64,000 bases of DNA from Karalla daura (lineage: Eukaryota; Chordata; Actinopteri; Chaetodontiformes; Leiognathidae), in the NCBI GenBank assembly GCA_029224185.1, contig CM055201.1:1619671-1683670 (forward strand), read 5' to 3'. The notes under the pieces were generated by a model. That model did not search any database. It saw only the letters and a program-made list of their open reading frames with translations, and was not told where the DNA came from. A program made the position numbers and the translations under genes. Shown in pieces: positions 54,976 to 64,000 of the stretch (position 1 is its first letter; every line of letters starts with the position of its first letter).

Positions 54976-55978
54976 AAAGATATTGCGGGCAAACAACCGC
55001 CAGCATGTGTCTCAGCACAGGCAGTGCACGAGATTTGTAACCTCGAGCGCGCTCTCAGCAGAGGCGGGGAGAGAAGGGTGCTCTTCCTCCAGTCCCTGCT
55101 GGAGCTTCTGGAGCCTGGCTGATCAACAAGCTATCTCCTGAGTCACTGCTGAGAGAGACAAAGCACAACATCAATGCAACAAGAGCATCTCTTCTATCCC
55201 AGGGATCAGAGCACCATATCCTCACCCGTCTTGTTTCCCAGACTCTTGCATCCTGTCCTCCTGTCCACCCAGCTGTGGAGCAGTGCTGGTGCTGCTGGTG
55301 CACTGTGCAAGTGGAAGACACACATTTTCAGCAGTTCACCTCTAGTAGTTCACTCAGCCGCACCTTGTGCTGATCTGCTCTGCTGCATAAGCAGGTGTGA
55401 CCCAGATATTCCCCTGGATGATTGACAGCTGCAACACGGTTCTGTTTAGTCTCCCATACTCCACCTGGTGTATTACAGCAGCGCCACGATATCACACGTT
55501 GCTATGCCGCTGGGAGAGACGGCTGCCTATCCAGTAGCTCTCTGGTTTTAGCTCATTTAACTTCTTTTAAGCACTTTTTTAAAACAATTTTTACTCTTTT
55601 CGACACTTTTCCCAACCTTTTACTCTTCTTGAGAAGAGATCATTGTTTATCTATATGAACAAACAATTTATTTGTTTGATTATTTAAATATAAACATATC
55701 TTGTGGATTTGTTTAACTCTAGAACAACTCAGATGAAAGTGAGGGAAAGTGAGAGTCAGGGTTGGGTAGAAGCCGTGCTTTTTGTTGACCGCTACAAACC
55801 CTACAAATGCTACAAACGCTACGCAACACATTCATTCATTCATTTATTCATTCCCCTTGTATTTGTTTAACCCGCTGGTTTTCATTTTTTCTATTCATTC
55901 ATTTTTCTGCGCCGGTGCTGTTTCTAATAAAAGCATCAAAGGGAGCCGCAATAGTGTGTGTCTGTGTGTCCGCCCTCG
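54976..55978. other. No gene recognised
   Basis: Mixed CT-rich then T-rich DNA. The minus-strand frame at 55,055-55,321 has no known motif. 55,820-55,910 has ATTCATTC repeats. Confidence 0.35.
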
Positions 55979-56207
55979 GGAGGTGTTCCGGGCATGTCCC
56001 ACCAGGAGGGGACCCAGAGGAAGAGCCAGGACAGGCTGGAGTGACTGTGTCACTCCACTGGCCTGGGAACGCCTTGGGGTCCTACCGGAAGAGCTGGAGG
56101 AAGTGTCTAGGAAGAGGGAGGTCTGCTGAGTCCCTGCTCAGACGACTGCCTCCACGACCCAGCCCTGGATAAGCGGAAGAAGATGGATGGATGGATGGAT
56201 GGATATT
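55979..56207 (+). mobile_element. LINE 3' tail, strongly 5' truncated
   Basis: The frame reads REVFRACPTRRGPRGR, LAWERLGVLPEELEEV and later LLRRLPPRPSPG in another frame, the C-terminal end of the common fish APE-type LINE that also gave the 22.6-24.5 kb copy. It ends in GATAAGCGG and five ATGG units (56,182-56,203), the usual tail. Only about 230 bases are present. Confidence 0.8.
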
Positions 56208-57712
56208 AACACAGCACTTAGCACTGTGTTGGGTTCGAATCCCAAGCGGAGCGTTCGAAAGTTGTCAGTAACTCTCCAGATAGCACTTCAGTGATCTGGT
56301 GTTCAGATCACTGAACTCCAGTGATTCAGTGGTGGTTGCTACAGACCTTGATCCCTGCTGTGCTTTCCTGCCCAACAGTTGTAGCCCCTTGCTGCCCTGC
56401 TGGCTCCTGGATAGCACATGCTGCAGCTGGCTGTTGCATCTAGAAGACATAGATACATCTGTCTTTAGTTGTGAGTGTGTGTTTTGTGCATATATGAACA
56501 CACATAGGCTCCTTCAGCCTTAAATTGATGGTAATTGATTGATCCAGGATACCTTTTGGTTGTGGAACCCACACGTACACTCCCTTGTCTCACCAGAAAA
56601 GGACATCTGGTCATGAAACATCTTGGGACATTTCTCAATCTAAAAATCATGGTTGTAGGTTTGATTGAAACGCTTGTAACTGAAATCATGTTTTGTTTTG
56701 TATGATTGTTACATGGTTTTCAATTGATAGGAACCCTGCCATTACTTGTACTCAGTACAAAACAAAATGACTTGAATGTATTGTGAGAGTAAAATGTATT
56801 TGTGATAGTAACAAAGAATAATAATTAGAAATCATCATTTCTTTTGCCTCCTCTTCTTCTGTCTCCTCCTATGGTGCTATTCACAGACACATACCTTTTC
56901 ATATAACAGGTTCCACTTCTTTTGTCTGGAGGCTGAGCTGTTCCCCTCACCAACAGCCCACCAGCCATGTAATATCCCAAAAATCCATTGAAACACCACA
57001 GAATTAAAAACACAAAGAAACTGATAAAATTAATCCTAATACAAAAGAGCACAAACATGATCCTTACTTGACCCCCCTCCCATTCCTCTACACACATCTT
57101 CTCTGTTACCTATATATTTTGAAGGAAAACAAATGACTTTAAACCTGAAAAGACAATACAAAGGCTCCACATCATTTGTATGAATGCGCGAATCCCATTG
57201 GTCGATGAATCCGATGTCCGTGCACCAGTTGTCCCTCTCCGGGCCGATGGTTGAGCTCCAACTAGAAGTTTGGGGTTCAACTCCCAATAGGTCTATAACA
57301 ATAAAAGAAAAATCTAACTAATTAACTGTTGTCTTGTGTGGTGCATACAACTTCATTTGACTCAAGAGGATCATGGTAACTGATGGTTGAGGATCTGACA
57401 TGGTAGTCTTGCTACCTGGCACCCAACTAATCTCTCTCATATGTCAGAGCCACTGTTACAGATCTGTTGTGGCTCCACGGGTTACTGTTTTCAGCAGGAC
57501 TCTGCTATTTAGCACATTGCCATAAGTGAAAAGTCTGTGTTCTGACACTCTGACACCCTATTCACATACTTCTAATATGTTGTATTTGTTTATGAAACCA
57601 TAGGACTTCATGACTGTGGAGGAATGGGTCTTAAATGTAATGTAATAAAAATGTAATACTGGTATTTTTTCGTTTTATATTGACTTAATTGTTTGTCTTT
57701 CTTTCTTTTCAG
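56208..57712. other. No confident gene; a tRNA box B-like word at 56,231
   Basis: GGGTTCGAATCCCAAGCGGAG follows the LINE tail and resembles the T-arm and 3' end of a tRNA or tRNA-derived SINE, without a cloverleaf upstream. Minus-strand frames at 56,825-57,287 contain exon-like wording (ERDNWCTDIGFIDQWDS), but I cannot identify them. Confidence 0.3.
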
Positions 57713-57864
57713 TCTGCTCCAAGGAATGGCTGGCAAACAAAAACCTGCCTGAGGCAGAACTGCAGACAAGATTAGGAAAGGCTGTGAACATTACAGAAAA
57801 AATCATGGACACTAAACAAAACAAAAAACAAAATCGACAGTGTAATCATGTTACATCACGTTAA
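57713..57864 (+). CDS. Candidate terminal exon, unidentified
   Basis: A strong acceptor (polypyrimidine then TTTTCAG) is followed by an open frame of about 50 codons: CSKEWLANKNLPEAELQTRL, GKAVNITEKIMD and a Lys/Gln-rich end, with TAA at 57,862. Composition is protein-like and hydrophilic. No family is recognised and no partner exon is seen nearby. Confidence 0.25.
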
Positions 57865-58094
57865 AGTTAATCTGTTACATCTATTCAATCTATCTGCTCT
57901 AATGTCATTTGTGGCTGTTCGTGATGTTATTATTATTACTGTTGTTGTTGCTGTTATTTTAACAAATATGTCATGATGTTATTATTGTTTATTAATTGAC
58001 AGACTTGTGAAATTCTCCATTAGAGAATCTTTGCTAAATCAATATTTTCCTGCAACTGTTTTGGCATTCAATGTGTCAACAACACATGTATGCT

Positions 58095-58230
58095 TGTGCT
58101 GCTGTGGTTAGGGTTAACCCATGCTGGTGACCAGCATCGTGACCAGCATCCCAGCATCAAAACACAACAAATGCTGGTTTTGCTGGTCACCAGCATATGC
58201 TGGTCTATGCTGGTATTTCTAGCAGGGATA
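58095..58230. repeat. CCAGCATATGCTGG palindromic repeat
   Basis: CCAGCAT and ATGCTGG words alternate about twelve times, including ACCAGCATATGCTGG, giving a fold-back segment typical of a short fish repeat family. Confidence 0.75.
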
Positions 58231-59563
58231 CTCCCACAACAGGTGATTAGCATGAATGACGACAATTCCAAGAAATGGTTTCAAAGGTTTAATATGAATT
58301 AGGCTTCAGGTGAGGCTTAAGGTCCATTACACATCCACAGGTGAAAATGTAATAAGCAGAACACTGGCAGGGGTTAAATACCTGGCAAATCACTCAAGTG
58401 AACACTTCAAGCAAAAGTTAAAACAGTGAATACCACACATTTAATAACTAGCACATTAATTCATCACAGCACACAATTTGCCATACTCTGCCCTGCTCTG
58501 CTTCCTTACACACCTTGGCCCTGATTGGAATGGGGAGTGAAACGGCAAGGCAAAATCAAGAACAAACAAAAGAAGAAAAAAGAAAACTAGTCCACCCCTA
58601 GGGCATTACCCATCTTCTTTTGCCCGTTACCGGCTCACATGTCAGGCGGGCTAGACAAAGAACAAAAAAGTTACCCAAAACAGCAAAAAAACAACCGAAA
58701 GGAACTAAAATCTTCCTTCCTGCTCTGACCAGTCCATCTGGGAAATAGAAACATCTCTCTCCCGAACGAGAGCCACACAGAGTGGGGTGTGCACAAGCCT
58801 CACTCAGGCCCAAAACCACACCTGGAGGCCCCCTTCCTACACACCTGGTTCCCTCTGTAGGGTGGTACAAATACCTGCCCTTAGCACCTTGCTCCTCTCC
58901 ATTCCCACTCAGTTCCACCTGCTACATGTGGAAAACCTTTGCCCCATTACATTCCCCGACTTAATAAAGAACTTCCCATCAGCCATAATCTGACTCAGTT
59001 TCAAATTCCAGTAGTGTTAATAATCACTTAAAAACAAGCACTTTTGGTTTGAAAGCCATATCATGAAGGTTAATGGCCAAATTATGAAGGTTACACTGGC
59101 TGAAGTGTACATGCAGTTCTTTTGACGTCCTTTGCACACTAACAGTAGAACTCAAGTCATCCCATTCTACTTGCTCCTATTTTACTGCATGTCACAGTCA
59201 CTTGCATGGAATTCATGAAATGTAGATGTACTGTAAATACAATGAATGCTTTTGCTCTTTGCAGTTGTTAAAGTCATTCATGAGTAGATGAAGCAGGCCT
59301 CACTCATTTCAGGGATTTATTGTTTTTTAATGAAAGCATGTTGAGAAAAAGATCTATAGTATGAAACTGCACAGTACAATGCAAATTTACCCCTTTACAT
59401 ACTTGGAAATCTTGTATTGTCATCTCAGGACATAACACAAGAAAATATAGTATTGTTAAAAATATTCTTCTTTAACAGCAACAATTCAGAGCTATTACAT
59501 GTTCTTGTTTAAACAAACCACAATCCAGGTGCTATTTTCTCACCCATGCTCAACAGACGGACG

Positions 59564-59565
<2 letters not shown>
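58231..59565. other. No gene recognised
   Basis: Region with AATAAAG near 58,965 and otherwise AT-rich sequence. No motif-bearing frame or terminal repeat found. Confidence 0.35.
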
Positions 59566-59629
<64 letters not shown>

Positions 59630-59630
59630 T
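59566..59630. repeat. (GACA)n microsatellite
   Basis: About fifteen GACA units with GACG units at the left and GATA units at the right. Confidence 0.95.
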
Positions 59631-59821
59631 AGATAGAAGATAGATAAAGATAGACTGTTAGACAGATAGATACTAAGCTCTAAACTGACACAATCAATGT
59701 GTCTATTCTTCAATAAAAACAGTCGACGATGTTGAAGATGACAACGACAGATGGATGATGGTTGATTGCTCTGCCCCAGTGCTAGTTGACAGTCACTGGC
59801 CCCGCTTCCTTTGCCTCAATG

Positions 59822-60902
59822 CAGAGGTGCTCAATACATTGATCGCGATCTATATATAGATCGCATATATAGTACCTGATGTGATGACGTCGCGAGTGGT
59901 GTTCCCTAAAAAAATGTGTTTTTTTAATGGATGATAGGCTGACCGTCACTTGAAAAAATGTAATGGCATACAAAATGAATGGGGGAGTTGGACCAAGAAA
60001 GAACATAAAAACGTATCACTTTCATGCGGAATGGGAGAGGGAAATGTGGAGCGGCATCTTCGCAGTGTTCATGGAAAATATGACACCGACTACCCGCCGA
60101 AAAGCAAGCTGAGAAAGAGAAAGGTGAGGGAACTGAAATCCCAGTTGTCCGGACAGCAGTCACTTTTCACACAATATACATCGTTCGGGTGTGTCACGTC
60201 ATCGTTTGTAACAAGAAGTCCTTCCAAGAGGGAGAGATAGTAAAAGAGGCATTCACTGAAGCAGCTGACTCATTTTTCAGAGACTTTAAAAATAAAGCAG
60301 AAATATTGTCTTCAATCAAACCTCTACAGTTGTCAAGAAGTACAGTTACATGGCACTGTGAAACAATGGCTAAGGATTTAACCCAGCAAATGTGGAAGGA
60401 CATCGGACATTTTCACTGCAGTTGAATGAATCTACGGACGTGAGTGACACAGCCCAGGTGTGCATTTATATTCCTATGGTGTTTTTCAGTCGTTAACAAA
60501 ACTTTGTTGAGAAAACTCAGCTCCCAGTTTACAAATCGGTGTCGATCACCACGGATGGAGCACCCGCAATAGATGGCCGCGTGAATTATTGCGAAGTGCG
60601 GGTAGGACTATGCTTTCCCAGACGTCTTGAGGAAGGAAAAGACAAAACAGTGATCAATATGATCGGCTCAGTTAATGCTTTCAAAGGAAAGATGAAACAT
60701 CTTTCCTCAAAGCTGCGATGCCATGATTTGGCAAATTTCCACAACCTGGAGTCAGAGCTGGAGACACACAGGAAGGCCTGTGTGCAACTTGACAGTGCAC
60801 GCTACACAGAGCAGATTGACAATTGTCTGTCAGATTTTGACAGACGCTTCACTAGGTCATTTTATAAGTAGCTCGCATGCTGAAAAAGTATGAGCACCCC
60901 TG
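59822..60902 (+). mobile_element. hAT element with both ends, transposase deleted
   Basis: The left end CAGAGGTGCTCA and right end TGAGCACCCCTG are inverted repeats with one mismatch. An imperfect 8-bp flank (CCTCAATG, CCTTACGG) makes the target duplication uncertain. The interior holds remnants of one hAT gene, described separately. At 1.08 kb it is less than half the usual autonomous length. Confidence 0.75.
59950..60871 (+). pseudogene. hAT transposase remnant (GTF2IRD2/ZBED5-like type)
   Basis: Pieces in order: NVERHLRSVHGKYDTDYPP and KLRKRKVRELKSQLSGQQ (N-terminal finger end); EGEIVKEAFTEAADSFF; NESTDVSDTAQVCIYI in a shifted frame; VYKSVSITTDGAPAIDGRVN; and LDSARYTEQIDNCLSDFDRR. These blocks appear in this order in hAT proteins related to GTF2IRD2, SCAND3 and ZBED5. 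Several frameshifts and a large deletion between the DGAP block and the last block are evident. It is inactive. Confidence 0.65.
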
Positions 60903-61409
60903 CCTTACGGTGTCAGTTGTTGGGCTTTAGTCCTGTTCTCCTCAGCTTCAGGTGCTTTGCATATTTTCTACTTGTCTGCCACCCCTCTCTGTGGGGAGCA
61001 GTAAGAGGGACAGAGAGATAGTCAAATCAGGGAAGAAATTCATTTGACAAATTCACTTTCTAAGCAGAGCTTGTGTCAGGAAGTGCTGATTTCACTTCCT
61101 CCTCAGAGGTAAGGGGCGGCACTATAGCAAACCTTAAGAGCACCTGTGAGCCAAGGTGTGGTGATTGTGCAGACGGCAGCAGGGAGGAGAAGACTGCAGA
61201 AGCAAGTTGAGCAGCAAACCCACAAATATATCTTGAAAGGGAGTTACAAGCCAGCAAGGACCTAAAGCGCTTCCAGAAAATGTGAAAAGGCTGGCAGAGA
61301 TCCTTTAACCCAGCACTTTGGAGCATGCTGAACTGGTCTGGCTATCCGACAGATAAGTGTCTGCATATCAGTCTCCTGGCTTCTTTTTCCCTCACACTCC
61401 TGTTCATAT

Positions 61410-61477
<68 letters not shown>

Positions 61478-61526
61478 ATGGTCCTTTCTGCCACCCAACC
61501 TTATTAAGAAAATGTTCTGTTTTCAG
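60903..61526. other. No gene; a (GT)n tract at about 61,412-61,479
   Basis: The (GT)n run is interrupted by GGGTG. The remainder shows no motif. Confidence 0.4.
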
Positions 61527-63798
61527 CCCTACGCAACAAGGTCAAGTGGAACAGATGGTTGTGATACTGTTACCATACTGGAGTGTGTCACTCAGTGATG
61601 AGATGGAAGAATGGATGGACTCCATTCAAGGTGATCTCCATCCAACTCCTTGGGTTAGGGCAGTGACTGGGTTCCTGGTTGGCTGACCGTCTCCCTGGTC
61701 TGGTGCATTTACATGCATACATCTAAAAAACCTCATCTGTGGAGAAACAGAGCAGTTACTATCTTGAATCATCAGCAACAACAACAAAGAGAGCTGATGC
61801 TTAACATTTGACGGTTTCTCTCAACATGGAATGCCTGATCCCATCTCATCACTTCACCTCACAAATTATTAGCCTTTAATGCCATGACCTGTGATTTTAA
61901 ACATACACATCAATTGAAAATATTATGCATTTCCCTGGCAGTGGACCCCAGCAGTGAACGGTGCTGGGGAGATCCTGGGACGAGCGATATCGCACCCCTG
62001 GAGCGTACACTGGTAAGCCATTCACTTATTTGTCACGAGAAAGAGTAACTTGAATAATTACATAAATTATAATGGTCATAATAATAATGATTACCCAAAC
62101 TTACATAAACAATTCAAAAATACTCTCTCTTTTCTGTTTTGCTTTTGTAGGAGAATTGCTAGGTATGGAATACCTATATAGCCAAACAGGCAAAACCCTT
62201 CCTCCAGTGCCACAGACCCCAGAGGAGGAGGACAGGCTGGTGGAGCAAATGGGTGACGAGGACACAACAGACGAGGGGTTCAGTGACGAGACCACGGAGG
62301 ACATAACTGTTCCAGTCCTGTATGAGGACGATCCCTGCCGTGGTCTGGAGAACAGGCCCTCATCGGGGAGTCCACGGGCCTCTACGTCACGTGAGGGAGA
62401 TGGCAGATCAGCCAGTGATGCAGGACTGTCTGATCTGCCATCAACATCCACGGGTGCAGATGAATCTCAAAGCAATTTGTCTGACGTGGATCATGTAAGA
62501 CACAATCTGAAACAAACACACACACACACACACTACTCCATTTTACTATTAACCACTTTGATTTATTAGGGAGAAGTCATTGGACCAGATGGGATCGCTG
62601 GGTGGGACAAGGTCCAGGATCTTGCTGCCCACCTGGTGGGTCTCCGTGAGGCTTCTTACCTAACGGAGCTGCAAGTGACTCGGGTCGTCCAGCTGTGGAC
62701 AGCTCTCCCTGACAGCGACAAGGAGCGGATCGACTACCAGCCTCGTCATCAGCCGCGACTGACAACGGGACGCTTTAAGGCTCCTAAGAGGTCTGGAGTC
62801 ACACCGGGTGTGGAAAGTGTCAAGCGCTGCTTGATTGGACATCCTGGGGAGCCGGCTCAGTGGCCCAGCACCAGCCGCTTGGTGGAGGCCATGTGCATAA
62901 GGCTGTGCACTTTGCACAAGATGACCACCAAGAAGGCTGGAGTTCCCACTCCCAGATGGTCCAAGATCCTGAATGACTACCACCACATCCGGGAGTTGGT
63001 GCTCAACAGTCCGAGGCTGATGGATGAGACTCCGATCCAGCTTTTTGAACTAAACCAGAAGACGCCGATTCAGTGGTAGGTCAGGCATATTGTTTATATG
63101 ACAATTCTGTAAAGAATGCATTTCTGACATATCTGATGATCTACTCTCAGGTTTCAACGCCGACAGAAAAGTCAGGAGAGCAGTATGCCGCACAGGGACT
63201 GGCTCCGATCGATCCCATTTCTGTGGCACCTGTCCAGCTTCCTCCACCACAGGAAAAAATGCAGGTCCATCCAGCTACATCTGGCCCACAACATGAGTTT
63301 GTCCTGCCAAATCTGGAGGGACAGGCTCCTATCCATCGGCCAGGCCGGCGTCCTGCTGCTGCTGCCACCAGGGACCAGCCCGTTGCACCTGCTCCCGCGG
63401 CATCGGGCACTGCACAACCACAGCCCATCTCATCTGCTGGGATGTTGCCTGTATTTAGAACTTTAGTAGTCAACCCAACCATGGTAGGAACTTCTGGTGT
63501 CTCAACGTTGGGTGCAGGCTCAGTTCCGTCTGTTTTTGCACCTGCTTTTTCTGCTGCACCTGCTGCACCCGCTCCTCCTGTGTCCCGTTACACTGAGAGG
63601 AACAGACGGCGTAGGGCCCTTGACGAGGCGAAAAGAAAACATGAAAGGAATGTGACTTACAACACCTGTAGCCAGTGCGGGCAGCCCAAAACTAAAGAGT
63701 TTGGGCACAGTCGCTATGGCAGTTTGACGTACTGCCCTCGTGCATCGAATGGCAAGTCTCTGGATGAGTGGTTGGCAGAGCGGAGGGCAGAGAAATAA
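61527..63798 (+). pseudogene. Five-exon gene of a multicopy fish family, two frame breaks
   Basis: Exons with GT/AG borders: 61,527-61,630 (SLSDEMEEWMDSIQ); 61,942-62,012 (VDPSSERCWGDPGTSDI); 62,151-62,494 (LLGMEYLYSQTGKTLPP, then acidic to SNLSDVDH); 62,570-63,075 (GWDKVQDLAAHLVGL, LWTALPDSDKERIDYQPRH, MCIRLCTLHKMTTKKAG, QLFELNQKTPIQW); 63,151-63,798 (WFQRRQKSQE, Pro/Ala-rich region, then CSQCGQPKTKEFGHSRYG and YCPRAS, a possible C-terminal zinc motif). The frame from exon 2 enters exon 3 one base off and would hit TAG at once. In exon 5, near GGAGAGCAG (63,174), the frame changes again. The stop overlaps AATAAA. Family members I recall have an N-terminal finger and a recombinase-like middle, not seen here. 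Function unknown. Confidence 0.6.
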
Positions 63799-64000
63799 AT
63801 ATGTTGTTATAAATAATATAAGTGTACATATTGTTGTTTGGTGTGTGTGTGTATTTGTGTTACTGCATTAAATGTCATTCTGCCAACACTAAAGACTCAG
63901 CCTGTGCGTCATCAAAAAAGATCAATACTGTACCACAGTTTTTGAAAGCGTAATTTATTGTTATTATCATTATATTCACAGAAACAGTCCAAGTCGCGGC
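63799..64000. other. 3' flank, no gene recognised
   Basis: AT-rich sequence with a short TG run. AATAAAT right at the stop codon may serve as polyadenylation signal for the preceding locus. Confidence 0.4.

Noticed and set aside
56228..56250. tRNA gene
   Set aside because: Only a box B-like word is present; no acceptor stem or box A could be paired upstream.

Overview
The window reads as teleost fish nuclear DNA. The evidence is a dense mix of fish-type transposons (Tc1/mariner with DD36E spacing, Ty3/gypsy, Penelope-like, L2-type and other LINEs, hAT, Harbinger), long simple repeats, a large tandem satellite, and exon fragments of vertebrate genes with GT/AG splice sites. No species is assigned. 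Almost none of the coding sequence is an intact host gene.

Layout. 1-4.3 kb: a solo LTR, a hAT-like end, the 3' part of a Penelope-like element with a GIY-YIG domain, and an internally deleted Tc1/mariner copy. 4.3-5.3 kb: a YTH-domain exon like YTHDC2 (minus), a hAT end, and an antisense 28S rRNA fragment. 5.8-14.26 kb: a young Ty3/gypsy element with gag and pol, a second LTR, a second truncated gag leader and a third partial LTR, all between matching 4-bp target duplications. 14.6-19.35 kb: an older sushi-ichi-like gypsy element (minus) whose integrase is split into two halves on opposite strands, separated by MITE sequence that holds a 1.5-kb solo LTR. 21.2 kb: a YTHDC2-like first exon (R3H domain, minus), in the same orientation as the YTH exon 16.6 kb away. 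21.8-24.5 kb: a second solo LTR of the first family, then a 3'-truncated LINE. 25-30 kb: a THAP remnant, a 46-bp minisatellite, a broken zinc-finger/coiled-coil gene and a hAT TTF-type zinc-finger exon. 30.2-31.4 kb: a nearly intact DD36E transposase gene.

32.9-41.9 kb is a tandem satellite of about 335-bp monomers with local higher-order structure. 43-48.4 kb holds a (TA)n tract, a Harbinger remnant, an L2-like LINE 3' part and a degraded BED-finger hAT. 48.7-49.1 kb has two well-formed 5' exons of an unidentified host gene (minus). 51-51.9 kb has fragments of a multi-exon gene with an N-terminal zinc-finger-like exon and a tyrosine-recombinase-like box II exon. 52.8 kb has one isolated CPSF3-like exon. 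53.7-54.9 kb is a third Tc1/mariner copy. 59.8-60.9 kb is a deleted hAT with both ends. 61.5-63.8 kb is a five-exon gene-like locus of a multicopy fish family, with two frame breaks.

How it fits together: the locus looks like a transposon sink in which pieces of host genes (YTHDC2, CPSF3, 28S rDNA) survive as islands. The most notable items are the two collinear YTHDC2 exons, the three-LTR gypsy element, the integrase split exactly at a MITE insertion point, the 9-kb satellite, and the recombinase/zinc-finger gene family fragments. All identifications come from reading the sequence and recalling protein families; no database search was run.
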